A DNA stretch of 64,000 bases from the NCBI GenBank assembly GCA_035772735.1, contig JASDFA010000019.1, positions 89,216,001 to 89,280,000 of the forward strand, read 5' to 3'. The notes below the pieces were generated by a model that worked only from the letters and a program-made list of their open reading frames with translations, was not told the DNA's origin and ran no database searches. Positions 34,015 through 44,401 of the stretch are shown piece by piece. Each line of letters begins with the position of its first letter. Positions within the stretch are counted from its first letter, which is position 1. Made by a program: the position numbers and the translations under genes. The DNA comes from Datura wrightii (taxonomy: Eukaryota; Streptophyta; Magnoliopsida; Solanales; Solanaceae).

Positions 34015-35094
34015 TCAGTCGAAGTATTCCACTTCTTTGTCAGGTGCGGTTGCCTCGTCCCCTATATCCAAATCACCCCCGCTATCCTCATCTGACTCAA
34101 CATCTGAGTCATCGCGGCGTGTCTCCTCGTCTGTGGGGACATCATCATCAATGGACTCCACAAAAGATGGCCCCATTCGGCATAGAGCCCTGGCATTTTC
34201 ACTGAAGGGGTAGTCCAACTCGAGCTGCCACAGCTCTGTTGCTGGCCTCCCGCCTAAGCGCAACTGCAGCATCTGCATCCCGAACATGCAGGCCATATAC
34301 TGATCATCCCGAGCATGTCGCTCGGCTAGTGTGAGAATTGGCCCGTGAGTGGTGTCGGGTGCCTTAGTTTTGGTGACGTCCAAGGCACGCCTCTCCATCT
34401 GCGGGATGTAGTCCAAGGCCTCTTCCTCAATATCCAGGCCCCTCAGGAACGTGGTCAGCAAGCCACCAAACCCGTACCTGTGCCCTTGATGCAAACGGGC
34501 TCTCTTCATGGCAGAGATGATCACCGCCCCAACATTAATATCCAGCCCTTTCATCAGGGCATAAACCAAACACACACGATCCTGGGTGATATCTGTCACG
34601 TGCACCCCCGGGATCAGGCAGGAACACACGATCTTAAGCCAAATTCTGGCTTCCCTGTTCATTTGAGAGTAGGGAAGCGTCTGATGGTAGCCCCTCTCCT
34701 TATGCCTGCTCCACCGTGCTGTTGAACGGGCTCCACATTGAGTGCGTCTGATATCTACATATGGTGGAGTGATGTTCAGCTGCCGGAGTACATGGGCGTC
34801 TGTGTCCCGCGCCCCCAAAATGGCATTAAGGTGATGGGGCTCAAAGGTGACTACCTGCCCCCTTATCTTGACGGTGTGACTGCGGAGTGTCGGGTTCCAG
34901 TTGGCGTAGAACTCCCGAATCAGGTGGAGATTGCACTCCTTGGGATCTTCAAAGATGAAGTTCATCCCGGCAGTGTCAATCCTGTGTACTATTCTGGGGA
35001 ATTCCTGTGCCAATGGCTCCCTTGCAATGTGCTCCTCGGGGAAGTATTTTTTCTCCTTATGCTTTGTGTACCATTTCTTCCCTTCGTCTGTCAC
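34015..35094 (-). CDS. Intact 359-codon accessory ORF (plant transposon-associated protein family)
   Basis: The longest undamaged reading frame in the window, from ATG at 35094 to a stop at 34015-34017. It opens MTDEGKKWYTKHKEKKYFPE, suggesting an even longer upstream frame (a Lys-rich stretch lies before it). The core has RIDTAGMNFIFEDPKECN, LIREFYANWNPTLRSHTVKI, VRG-type IRGQVVTFEPHHLNAIL and a helical stretch WLKIVCSCLIPGVHVTDITQ, then HRYGFGGLLTTFLRGLDIEE. The C-terminus (last ~45 residues) is very acidic (DDDVPTDEETRRDDSDVESD). It resembles, from memory, the Pfam family called putative plant transposon protein, found in Gypsy and Copia elements, function unknown. No signal peptide, membrane helix or catalytic motif seen. 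It is GC-richer than its surroundings. Antisense frames here are shadows. Confidence 0.75.
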   Translation of the reverse strand: MTDEGKKWYTKHKEKKYFPEEHIAREPLAQEFPRIVHRIDTAGMNFIFEDPKECNLHLIREFYANWNPTLRSHTVKIRGQVVTFEPHHLNAILGARDTDAHVLRQLNITPPYVDIRRTQCGARSTARWSRHKERGYHQTLPYSQMNREARIWLKIVCSCLIPGVHVTDITQDRVCLVYALMKGLDINVGAVIISAMKRARLHQGHRYGFGGLLTTFLRGLDIEEEALDYIPQMERRALDVTKTKAPDTTHGPILTLAERHARDDQYMACMFGMQMLQLRLGGRPATELWQLELDYPFSENARALCRMGPSFVESIDDDVPTDEETRRDDSDVESDEDSGGDLDIGDEATAPDKEVEYFD

Positions 35095-36480
35095 CCATCA
35101 GGTTTCGTATTGACGGCGTTGGCCGCGCGGAACCGCTGGTGCTGCTGGGACTGCTGTTCCCAGTCTAATTCTTTTCCTTCCGGCACCCGATGTAGATGCG
35201 CCCTTTCCTTTGTCTTGCCTGCTTGCCATTGTTCCTGTCAAATCAAACAGATAGTACCAATGTTATTCAAATCAAAATTAGCTTCGACTAAGGTTGGGTT
35301 AAGCTAGGCCACCCCACACTTAGTCTTTAGCCACAATTACAACATTACGGCAAGACAATTCTCACTTTCCCAGTTACAAAAAAACAACATGCCTCGTGCA
35401 TTCAGAGAATTCGATGGAATAAATTCTACGTACTACTCAGACTTCGTACAGCTAATCAAAATATCACCATCGTTACCATTTCCTCACATAGCACTTAGCA
35501 AAAACTTCTCTCAACACAACCTATGCAATTCACCAATTTCTATGCAATCCAACAATTTCATTCTTCCAAAAATCCATCGTTTATTTAGCATATTCACATC
35601 AAGCACAACACAATTCACCTTACCCAACATGCCCAACCCATAATTTCCACATTTTCAATCACATTTAGTTTCTTCGCAATCAAATTCTAACCCTAGCTAC
35701 ATAGTTCACTAAAATTCGATCAAGCATGTATTTATCGAGTTCATACAATCAAAATGATACTACGAACATCAATCAACAATAACTTATTCAAGCTCAACTT
35801 ACAATTAGGGCAAGGTTTACTCACTTCACATGCTCAAAATCGAAAAATTTGTCAAGAATTGAGATGAAGTTAAAGAACATACCTTTAATTTGATGAAATT
35901 GAAGAAAAGTTGAAGAAAACTTGTGCCTAAGTCTGTGTCACGTTGGGAAAGGGGGAACTTTTTGGGTGTTTGTCGCGGAGGGGATGAGAAATGAGGGAAA
36001 TCGGGGTTAAAAAGGGGGATTTTCACGCGGGTCACCCGGCGACCCGGTGTGACCCGTCGCGATTAACGCCTCAACATGTCACAGAGGGTAACGCGGAGCA
36101 ACCCCTCCGTGATATGGAGCTAACGCGGAGGTGTTCTGGAATTTTAACAATTCCAAAATTACACCTTAACGTGTCACGGAGGGTAATGCGGAAGCCGTCC
36201 TCCGTGACACGGAGCCATCTTGCAGGCTCACTGTTTTGCCACTTTTTATTATTTTTCTCACCTCGATTTTTCCTTTGTGATCCTTTGCATTTTTGCCCTC
36301 CGTTCAACCTGAAATTCATCTCACAACAAGAAATTGGTTAGAATTCATAGGTTTAAACATAAAACAAAATTTTTTATTTTTCTATTTTCTCTTTTCTTTC
36401 TTTTTTTTCTTTCTTTTCTACTAATTCTACTCAACTATTACAACAATTTCACGGGTTGCCTCCCGTGCAGCGCCTGGTTT
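35095..36480 (-). other. Spacer between pol remnant and accessory ORF, with GC-rich hairpins
   Basis: Begins (35095-35240) with GC-rich sequence that may be the 5' part of the accessory ORF transcript: reading upstream shows basic Arg/Lys-rich residues and an ATG-like start near 35229. The rest is AT-rich apart from 36000-36220, which holds hairpin-forming repeats. Confidence 0.5.
36171..36210. repeat. Perfect 12-bp inverted repeat, 16-base loop
   Basis: GTGTCACGGAGG (36171-36182) pairs with CCTCCGTGACAC (36199-36210). A less perfect version lies about 100 bp to the left (about 36074-36116), and similar words occur in the LTR at 31738-31782. Confidence 0.9.
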
Positions 36481-36502
36481 ACCGTCGCGGCTCGACGTCA
36501 TT

Positions 36503-36650
36503 GAAGCTTAGTCATCCTCTAGGGTGACAGACATCTTCTTTCGACTACCGTCCTCACCCCAGTAATGCTTACATCGCTGCCCATTGACTAAGAACGTGGC
36601 ACTTCGATCTTCTTGCCACGATTCCAATTTTGGGGGGTCCTTCACCGGTG
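36503..36650 (-). pseudogene. Integrase C-terminal remnant of the Athila-like element
   Basis: On the minus strand, just after protease and in another frame, reads KPPVKDPPKLESWQEDRSA and then TFLVNGQRCKHYWGEDG to the stop following MSVTLEDD. VNGQRxKHYxG close to a stop is the usual end of Athila-type integrase. Its direct contact with the protease end marks a deletion of RT, RNase H and most of integrase. Confidence 0.65.
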
Positions 36651-37715
36651 GTTTTCCCACTGGCTCTCGCGAATCAACACTTTAGCAATATTCGCTCGAT
36701 CAAGCACGTTGATCACTGAGAGTTCCTCATACACGACCGGAAGCTTCGTGGCCTTATACACATCAAATACCTCCACTTTGTCGTGTGCCCGCATGGTTAG
36801 CTGCCCTGCAGCTACATCAATCACTGCTTTCCCGGTCGCCAAGAAAGGAAGTCCCAAAAGAAATAGGACTTCCACATCCGGCTCAAAATCCAGCACAACG
36901 AAGTCTACAGGGAAGATAAGGAAGCCCACTTGCACCAACACGTCCTCCACAATGCCATCTGGTCTAGCCAAAGAATGATCCGCTAGTTGCAAGATCACTG
37001 TTGTTGGTCTAGGACTGCCTAGCCCCAATTTCTTGAATACCGATGTCGGCATCAAGTAAATGCTCGCTCCCAAATCACATAATCCACGAGCTCGGATACT
37101 CTGCCCGATTGTAAGTTGAATTGTAAAGCTCCCAGGGTCTTTGAGCTTTGTGGGCAACCTATTTTGTATCCGGGAAGTGCACTCCTCCGTAAGCGCCACC
37201 ATAGCGTACTCCGTCAACCTGCTTTTGTTCGCCATGATGTCCTTGATATATTTTGCGTACTTCGGCACTCCCTGCAAAACATCAACAAGAGGTAAATTAA
37301 TGTGTACCTGTTTAAGCACCTCCATGAACTTTTTGAAACACGCTTCCTCCTTGTGTTTTTTTAATCTTTGAGGGAACGGGGGTGGTGGTCTTTCTGGTTC
37401 AGCTTCCTTCTCCTTCCCCCTATCATCATTGTGTTCCCTCTCATTCTCCACTGCTCCCGACTGCTGCGGTGGTCTTTCTGGTTCCACCTCCTTGAGTTGT
37501 AAACCACTCCTTGTGGTCACTGTATTCACTTGCTTAGGGTTGGGGTCAGTGTCACTCGGAAGTCCACCTCTCGGCCTAGTGTTCTGAGCTCCAGCTAGTT
37601 TCCCAAATTGGTAGTCCAATGCCTTTGTAGCTAACAGATTATTCTTTACATCGGCTGCCAATTTCACATAGTTAGCCTGCAATTGAGCTTGGTTAGCTAT
37701 CATCGTTTTGAACAT
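36642..37715 (-). CDS. Athila-like gag end and aspartic protease (open 357 codons)
   Basis: Open from 37715 to a stop at 36642. The first part (MFKTMIANQAQLQANYVKLA) is the coiled-coil-like end of gag, followed by a Pro/Glu-rich linker with PERPPPPFPQRLKKH. The next part VLQGVPKYAKYIKDIMANK leads into the aspartic protease: IGQSIRARGLCDLGASIYLM holds the active-site DLGAS (DTG-type), then LADHSLARPDGIVEDVLVQV, FPVDFVVLDFEPD and LLGLPFLATGKAVIDV. These are ordered retropepsin motifs of Athila/Tat elements; protease would process gag. The true gag start is further upstream (38947). The frame between gag and this ORF is broken by stops near 37780 and 37890. Confidence 0.78.
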   Translation of the reverse strand: MFKTMIANQAQLQANYVKLAADVKNNLLATKALDYQFGKLAGAQNTRPRGGLPSDTDPNPKQVNTVTTRSGLQLKEVEPERPPQQSGAVENEREHNDDRGKEKEAEPERPPPPFPQRLKKHKEEACFKKFMEVLKQVHINLPLVDVLQGVPKYAKYIKDIMANKSRLTEYAMVALTEECTSRIQNRLPTKLKDPGSFTIQLTIGQSIRARGLCDLGASIYLMPTSVFKKLGLGSPRPTTVILQLADHSLARPDGIVEDVLVQVGFLIFPVDFVVLDFEPDVEVLFLLGLPFLATGKAVIDVAAGQLTMRAHDKVEVFDVYKATKLPVVYEELSVINVLDRANIAKVLIRESQWENHR

Positions 37716-38947
37716 TTCCTCGATGCTGGGTGATGGTGGTGGAGGAGGTGCATTGTTGCTTCTGTATTACGATTGATAGTTCTGCTGCCCTCCTTGATTT
37801 CTCTGCGCCCCCTGACTCGAACTCTGCCCTTGATGGCTGTTACTACCCCAAGAGAAATTCGGGTGACTCCTCCAATTAGAGTTTTAGTTATTGCCATACT
37901 GTTGGTGATTATTTCTTTGTACATTACCAACAAAGTTCACTGAATCAGGATTCACACAACACTCAGCTGAGTGTTCATTACTGCCGCACACTTCACACCA
38001 AATCTGGTGCACTACATTCACTGGGGCTTGAGACTGATTCATGCTCATATTGCTGAAGTGGGTATTGAGTTGATTCTGTAACTCAGCTATCTATGTAGCG
38101 ATAGCTGTAAAACCATCCACTTCCAAGACTCCTGCCGCTTTCCTTGTTCCTCCTCTAGAAGAGTCCGCATTCCACTCTGGATTTCCTTGTGAAATACGGT
38201 TAAGAAAAGTATACAGCTCCTCATAAGTTTTTTCTAATGCTTGTCCCCCAGCTGCTAGTCTAGCAAGATTTTTGTGTTGGGTTCCAAACCCTCTATGAAA
38301 GTATGCACCAACACATCATTGGATTAGTGATGATGAGGACAATCCCGCAACATAGATTTGAATCGTTCCCAAGCTTGATACAGATTCTCCCCCTCTCTTT
38401 TTTTAAAACTTAGAATTTGACTTCTAAGTCTTGCTGTTTCACCGGATGGAAAGAACTGTATCAAAAATTTCCGTGCAAGATCATCCCAAGTAGTGATGGA
38501 ATTAGGTGGTTCAACTTTCAGCCACCTCTTTGCTTCTCGCAAAAGTGAAAATGGAAATAATGTAAGCCTAACATAATCGGGTGACACTCCAGCGGGGATG
38601 TAAGTGTCACTTATCTCCAAAAAGTTTTGGAGATGCTGTTGCGGATCCTCGTGAGGGAGACCTGTGAATTGCCCGCTGGTGTGCAGCAATTGCACCATAT
38701 TCTGTTTAAGCTCGAACCTCCCTCCTGGATCAGGTTTGCAAATGCTAGATGTAATGTTATTAGTATGTGGAATTGCCACTTCACGAACCAGCCTAGCTGC
38801 CATTTCCTCGGGCACTAACACTGCCCTTACAATGGTTGGATTCTGTTGTTGCTCCAAGATTGTCTGTCTGAGCAATTGCAGCTTTCTCTCTAGAGATTCT
38901 CTCCTTTGATGATGGAATTGTCTTTCAGGCTCTAAGTGTGAATCCAC
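37716..38947 (-). pseudogene. Athila-like gag (N-terminal 207 codons open, then broken)
   Basis: The start at 38947 reads MDSHLEPERQFHHQRRESLE. The core GGRFELKQNMVQLLHTSGQF, DPQQHLQNFLEISDTYIPAG, RLTLFPFSLLREAKRWL, TTWDDLARKFLIQFFPSGET and SFKKREGENLYQAWERFKSM are classic Gypsy gag (retrotrans_gag) motifs. A stop at 38324 interrupts it (normally the frame continues HH.....LVHTFIEGLEPNT). A CX2CX4HX4C zinc knuckle CEVCGSNEHSAEC is at about 37996-37955. The ATG lies 130 bp from the PBS. Overall most of gag is still readable, with three or four lesions. Confidence 0.78.
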
Positions 38948-39076
38948 CAGCTCCTTGTCTCTTGCCAGTGTTCAACAAAATTCAATATCTGCAAAAGACA
39001 GGCTAAGACCAAGTTGTCAGCACTAATAAGAAATCGTAAACTAACACTTAAGAAAACAATTTTACCAATTGCCAGT

Positions 39077-39093
39077 CCCCGGCAACGGAGCCA
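39077..39093 (-). other. Athila-like primer binding site
   Basis: The minus strand TGGCTCCGTTGCCGGGG follows the 5' LTR end by a few bases. It differs by one base from the common Athila/Tat site TGGCGCCGTTGCCGGGG. Confidence 0.85.
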
Positions 39094-39099
39094 AAAACT

Positions 39100-39563
39100 T
39101 GTTCGGTGGTTTGGAATGCCTACACACAAGTGCACGTGGTCGAACAAGTAGTAAAATGGCTAGAGTAGCCAAGTATCGATCCCACAGGGACTGGACCAAG
39201 GTAATAATCGAATCAAGTGTTAATAAACTCTAACAATGCAGACAACAGTTCCAAGAAGATTTTGGGAGTTTGTTTCCTAATTTATACTAATATAAAACAA
39301 ATGTACAAATTGAGTCTGAACTATAGTAATGAGCATGCTGAGGCTAAAACGAACATTCAGGGAAGCAATTTATTGATACAAATTGGTTAATCTTTCCTTC
39401 GGTTGCTAGTCAAGAATTATTGCCTATGGATTAAAACTCTCGTATTTAACCCAACTTAAGAATCACAAACCTTCCACCTACATTTCTGTGATAAGAAGAA
39501 ATTTATGTTCTAGCCATACGAAATCGATTCCTTAATTAACTAATACGACTTTCAGATATATTT
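39100..39563 (-). repeat. Truncated Athila-like 5' LTR
   Basis: Matches 30805-31268 (with the ~13-bp gap around TCTAATGATG) up to TTTCAGATATATTTC, then changes abruptly to chromovirus protease sequence. Confidence 0.85.
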
Positions 39564-40868
39564 CACAAAAGACAAGGTATCCCCTAGGTCTAACAAAGCA
39601 TATACATCAAGATGGAAAACTCGTAACATACCAGTGACTACATTCGGGGATACCTCCTGCTCTTGTCGAGATGCTAAGGCATAGAATCTGTTTTGGTGCT
39701 GACCGCAACCTGTGCTAGTAGATGCCCCCTACTGGGCTGGGTGTGTGGGTGGAGCTGCTGAACTGGAAGTTGGGCCTCGATCCCTATCATGATCCTATCT
39801 AGCTGCTGGGAAATCTTTGAGCATATGTCCAAGCTTCCCACACCCGAAGCAAGCACCTGTACCCGCCAAGCACTAACCCGTGTGCCTCCGACCACACCTG
39901 CCACAAATTAGGATACTGGAATCCGCGGGCCTACTACTTTGACCCCTCGAGCCTGATGCTCTCCCTCTCTAATCGTGCCTAGGTCTGGATGGTACACTCA
40001 TCGTTGATGAGGTTGAAGATCTCTGGTGGGTCTGCTGTCGGTGCCCACCACCTGGCCTCGACTGAGAGAACCTATAGTTGTCCATCCTAGCCCTCTTAGT
40101 CTCTCTCTCCCTCAGATGCGCTGCCTCCATCTGGTGGGTGTATAAGACTATCTGAGGGAAATTCATATCCTGATGGAGCATAGCGGTCCTACAATCCTTG
40201 TCTAGATAGTCCGTCGCCCCATGAACAAACCTGCTCACTCGCGCCCTCTGATCAACCACTAATTCTGGGGTGTACTTTGACAAACGAGTGAACTCTAGGG
40301 CATATTCCTGCACTGTCATTTTCCCCTACTTAAGATTCACGAACTCGGCTGCCTTCAACTCCCTCAGCTCACGAGAGAAGAACCGATCCAGAAAAGCAAC
40401 ATGAAACTCCTCCCAATTGATAGGGCTTGCACCGGCTGCCCTACTATCCTTCCACTGTCTAAAACAAATGCGTGCAATCCCCTTCAATTGATATGAGGCC
40501 AAAACAACACACTCTACTCCATTCACCCCCATGACCTGGGTGATCTTCACAATCTCGTCGATAAACTCATGTGAATCCTCATCCACCTTTGACCCAAGAA
40601 ACTCTGGTGGGTTCATCCTTAGGAAACCTCTGACTCGTGCTGCCGCTGCATTCTCATTTTGAGGGACATGCGCCACTTCCTGTTGGTTGACCCGGGCGGT
40701 CAAGTCCTGTGCTAGCATCTGAATGGTAGCCCGAAATTCAACATGGGCAACCAGCTCTGGTGCATGGTGCTCATGGACTGGTGGGGATTGTTGGTGGCCG
40801 TCCCCATTGCCATCCTCGTGGCCTTTTCCATTTCCATTCCTTCTGCCGTTAACCCTACGGGGAGACAT
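39564..40868 (-). pseudogene. Chromovirus gag and protease start (broken)
   Basis: The minus-strand start at 40868 reads MSPRRVNGRRNGNGKGHEDG; the ATG just upstream at 40919 would add 17 residues not typical of the family. The gag core includes MNPPEFLGSKVDEDSHEFID and INWEEFHVAFLDRFFSREL, then after a stop near 40326, MTVQEYALEFTRLSKY and an RMDNYRFSQSRPGG tail. The CCHC knuckle near 39855-39815 reads CFGCGKLGHMLKDF, its last Cys changed to Phe. Protease starts DVYALLDLGDTLSFV (DTG-type site altered) and is cut at 39564 by the join with the Athila-like element. Confidence 0.82.
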
Positions 40869-41060
40869 GATTCTGTAATCGCGAATAACACGAGTTAGAA
40901 GGATGGAGAGACATTTCATCCCACGACATAGATCATGAAAGAAGGGAACATTTCCTAATTGTATTGTAGACTCTTCATCATAAGTGTGGCGTGCTTCACA
41001 CCCATGAAAAATACTCTACTTAATGTAGCTTTCAAACACCCTAGGACACTTTAAACCTAT

Positions 41061-41073
41061 TGCTCTAATACCA
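41061..41073 (-). other. Chromovirus primer binding site
   Basis: Minus strand TGGTATTAGAGCA, four bases after the 5' LTR end, complementary to initiator tRNA-Met apart from one change. Confidence 0.85.
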
Positions 41074-41077
41074 AGTT

Positions 41078-43404
41078 TGTCACGACCCGAACATAGGCCT
41101 AAATCGAGATATGGGACAAGGAGCCCTGAGAGACTCCAAGTCAACCCAAGGCATGAACATGAATCTAACTCAGTCAAACAAAGCGGAAGACTTAATGTAG
41201 TAAGCAAGGCAGAAGTCTAAGAATAACATATAATCCAAAATATACAACACAAGTCTAAAGTTGAATACAATCTATTGTCTGAAAAGCCTCTAAGTCTGAT
41301 GAGTTGATGGGACAAGACCCCAACTAACTCTCTAAGTCTGAAACTGGAAATACGCCAACATAACTGAATAAAAGAGGGGGCCTCGATAGATGAGGACTCA
41401 CCAACAGAGACTGATGCTAACTCCGAAGCTGGCTAGTGGAGGGGCTGAGTCTAAAATCAGAGCCTGTATCATAAAATGATACAACATAGAACATATGGTC
41501 AATACGTGGAATATACCGAGTATGCAAGGTAAGTAAAATCACTTAAATAAGTAAAAATCATTTAAAACATGCATAATATAAAACATGATCAAAATAAGAG
41601 TCTGAGAGTAGGGCTTGCACGCTATTTTCTAAAATCATGATCTAAACATAACATAACATCATAACAGAATCGGATGACCCAAAACTGAATTCTGATAATC
41701 ACAAGTAAAACTGAACATTGGGTCAAACGTGCTTTAGAACATATATATATATACACACACACACACATAAACATGCATAACTAAAATTATGAGGAACAAT
41801 GGGAGACTCGTATTATAACTGACATACCATGATAGAGCTTACGTGGTCCCAACTATCAGACTCAAGTGGGTAGATCCGTCCAAAGCCTTTCCATGACTAG
41901 GGATGAAACCATGATATCGATATCAAGCTTAAGGCCCAATCGAGGTTGGGGATAACTCACAAGGGAGGTCCTAAAGTATATATAATATGTAAACCTACGT
42001 TGACGCGTAGTTCTGAGGCATAGGGTTGATCGACCCTTAGCCCGCTCAGAGCTAGACACTACTCCTAAAAACATGTATATGCTCTTCATCGTCTTTCAAC
42101 GAAGCTGACCACCGTATAGTGACGAAGTTGAATAATCAAATACATATAAAATTTGAAATTATATATGAGGAGCTTTTGCTCAAACCATACCACAAGCTGA
42201 ACGTAAAAGGGGAGTCTTAACTCCAAAATCATGTGGTAAGCTTATTCGTGAAATCAATTATCATACTTGAACATATGGGCATTGCCCTATACTTTAATCA
42301 TGCTTGAAAATATTCAATTCATTTGAAAACATGATTATAAACACGGGTAACTTGAAAACATGCTTTTCATCAATAATATCTCATCATACTTGAACATTCA
42401 TCATAAATCTCAACTTTCATGCACTTCTCATAAATGAGCATATAAATTTATAAAGCTTGAAACCATGGTTATAATGGAAAACAATGTAAAACTTGCCCAT
42501 GAATTATAATTCAATAATAGGAACATATTTAAATCATACCCATATAGAAAATTAGGAATTTCATGCATTGGGTTAAAACCCCATAGAATCAACATATGAA
42601 TTTTCATGATCTAGAGAGGGATTGGGCATGGGTGTGCAAGAATTCACCATTCATAACCCTACATACCTGATAGGATCTGATTACACTAATTCCTTGATAT
42701 CCCAAAGAGAATTAAGGAAGAACTTGTAGAGAACCTAAGCTTGATTGCCTTCTAAGCCCTCAATCTTGCATGTATGAATGTGAATGAGCCTAGAATGAAC
42801 TTATCCCTCATAAAATTGCCTATTTCGAGATTAAAACGCCGTAGTTTAGGACCCTAAGGCTTAGGAATGATGAAAATACCTTTAATGAAAATCCTAAAAA
42901 AAACTGAACTGCCAGTGACAACGGACGTTAGTAAGATACGTTGTGAGCTGCTATGATCCGTTGTTACCTTCCGTCGCTACTCCCTGAATTCAGGTCTCTG
43001 ATCCCTCACCACGATTGGACAGGATGAGTCGTTGCTAGCTCTAACAACTCGTTGCTGCTAGTCGTTGTCACCACTACCTTAACTTGGGATCCCTTTAAAT
43101 GACTGCTGACTATGACCCGTTGCATACCTGCAACGGGTCATTCCACGACTCATCACGTCCTCCTTGACCAAGGACCAATCTCACCATGACCACCTCCAAT
43201 GACTCGTTACATCGAACAATGGGCTGTTCCTAGACCCGTTACTCCAAACTCTGAACCTGCAATACCTGACCACGAGTGTCCCAATGGGTTGTTGGAACCT
43301 CCAACAACTCGTACTATGAGTTGTTCTGAGACACATTTTCCAGACTTCTGCCACTTTCCATTTTTAAATCTGAGTCTATTCTTGGGTACTTCCTGGGTAT
43401 TACA
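41078..43404 (-). repeat. Chromovirus 5' LTR (right copy)
   Basis: 2327 bp, begins (plus strand) TGTCACGACCCGAACATAGG and ends GGGTATTACA. It has fewer CpG and more TpG/CpA than the left copy at many matching sites, as expected from cytosine methylation decay. Confidence 0.92.
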
Positions 43405-43409
43405 ACACC
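43405..43409. repeat. Target site duplication ACACC (right)
   Basis: Identical to 25611-25615. Confidence 0.9.
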
Positions 43410-44225
43410 TTCAGGTGCTAATACTATAGGTCCAAAAATTTCACATTTTCAAAGCTAATTCTGCTTCAATTGTGACTTTCCATTTCGTCTAGTCACTCCT
43501 CCTTCTACATTCGTCAATAAACTTCGATTCAAGTATCCTCGTCTTCTTGCAAAACTTTGATAGCATCATTATATGTAAAGGAATTATCGGTATCAATATT
43601 ATTTCAATTCCATATCTTTTCTATGAAAATATAATTTATTGAGATTTCTTCATTATTATCTATTTTAGGAACTTTATATTTTTCTGATGAGGTCTTTTCT
43701 ATTACACCTCATGTCTTTTCATGGGTAACTTCATCCCTTAGATTAGCTTGATAATTTATTTCTTTTCTTTTTTGAGAATTTTTTTTCCAAAGATATAGGT
43801 CTACCACACCTTATGCATGTTTTAGACTCATTTCACTGTCAAATTGTCTTGTCGGGACATCAAATTGACTTGGAGCATTTATAGTTGGAATATGTGATTT
43901 AGTAACCCTTAGAAGGTTAGTAAATGTATTTAGAAATTGATTTGCAGTAGTTTGCAAGCAAATGATCTTTAGAACCTCCTGTTCACACTGATTTGTATGA
44001 GGATCCAGTGAGACAGTGATAATGCATTTCAATCTATCCTTCTCTTTCTTCTTATTTTCTCCCCCTAATATTAGGAAAACTAACTCATAAATGTGACAAT
44101 CAGCAAATTTGGCCGTAAACAAGTCTCCTGTCATGGGTTTCAGATATTTGATAATAGACGGAGATTTATAACCAACATATATAGAAAAATATGAGGAGAG
44201 AGAAGAGAGTGTTTTCAATCTAATC
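43410..44225 (-). pseudogene. TNT1-like Copia, integrase end and linker (right piece of split element)
   Basis: Continues the Copia at 23689-25615 after removal of the chromovirus. On the minus strand 44218-43811 reads IYVGYKSPSIIKYLKPMTGD, LFTAKFADCHIYELVF, LILGGENKKKEK, SLDPHTNQCEQEV and RVTKSHIPTINAPSQFDVPT, the typical end of Copia integrase (GYxSxSYxxY-type) and the linker to RT. Further left (43800-43410) only scattered fragments remain. The piece stops at about 44225 next to LINE sequence, so the element's 5' half (gag, protease, integrase core) is missing here. Confidence 0.8.
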
Positions 44226-44401
44226 CTCCGAGAAAAACTTTTTTATATATGCAACAGATAGAAGGAAACACACAAGATAAATCCAATAGAATACAATATG
44301 TGACATTTTTAAAGCCAACAAGTATGAATCTAATCAAGAAAATCAAGGGCTAGGATCTAATACAATACAGGTCAAGACAATGTCCTTTCTTCATGGGGAA
44401 C

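Larger units (their letters stand above)
30805..39563 (-). mobile_element. Non-autonomous Athila-like Gypsy element, 5' LTR truncated
   Basis: Minus-strand element nested in the chromovirus. Left (3') LTR 30805-32218 is complete. The right (5') LTR 39100 to about 39563 keeps only its PBS-proximal 465 bp. The PBS (39077-39093) and a purine-rich AAGTGTGGGGTA before the 3' LTR are present. Internal order: gag with zinc knuckle, aspartic protease, a short C-terminal piece of integrase, a long spacer, an open accessory ORF and a long 3' region. RT, RNase H and nearly all integrase are missing. No TSD can be checked because the right end is deleted. Confidence 0.85.
25616..43404 (-). mobile_element. 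Tekay/Del-like chromovirus (Gypsy), with a nested element
   Basis: A minus-strand Gypsy element with 2.3-2.4 kb LTRs (TGTCACGACCC... at the plus-strand left, ...GGGTATTACA at the right), TSD ACACC, PBS at 41061-41073 and a purine tract AAGGGGGAGATAT next to 27995. Internal genes in order are gag, protease, (gap), RT, RNase H, integrase and a C-terminal chromodomain-like tail. An Athila-like element sits inside (30805 to about 39563), and the protease-to-RT segment at the join is missing. The first ~225 bp of the LTRs differ at about two dozen positions by my count, so the insertion is several percent to about 10% diverged. Confidence 0.92.

Noticed and set aside
34345..34725. 126-codon plus-strand open frame
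   Set aside because: Also antisense to the accessory ORF; same explanation.
34738..35307. 189-codon plus-strand open frame
   Set aside because: Lies antisense to the 359-codon accessory ORF, has Cys/Phe-rich composition and no recognisable motif; a shadow of the GC-rich real frame.
36613..36978. 121-codon Ser/Thr-rich plus-strand frame
   Set aside because: Antisense to the open gag-protease frame; a shadow.
41061..41073. tRNA-like sequence next to LTRs
   Set aside because: Only the short complement of a tRNA 3' end is present (primer binding site); no tRNA gene is folded here.
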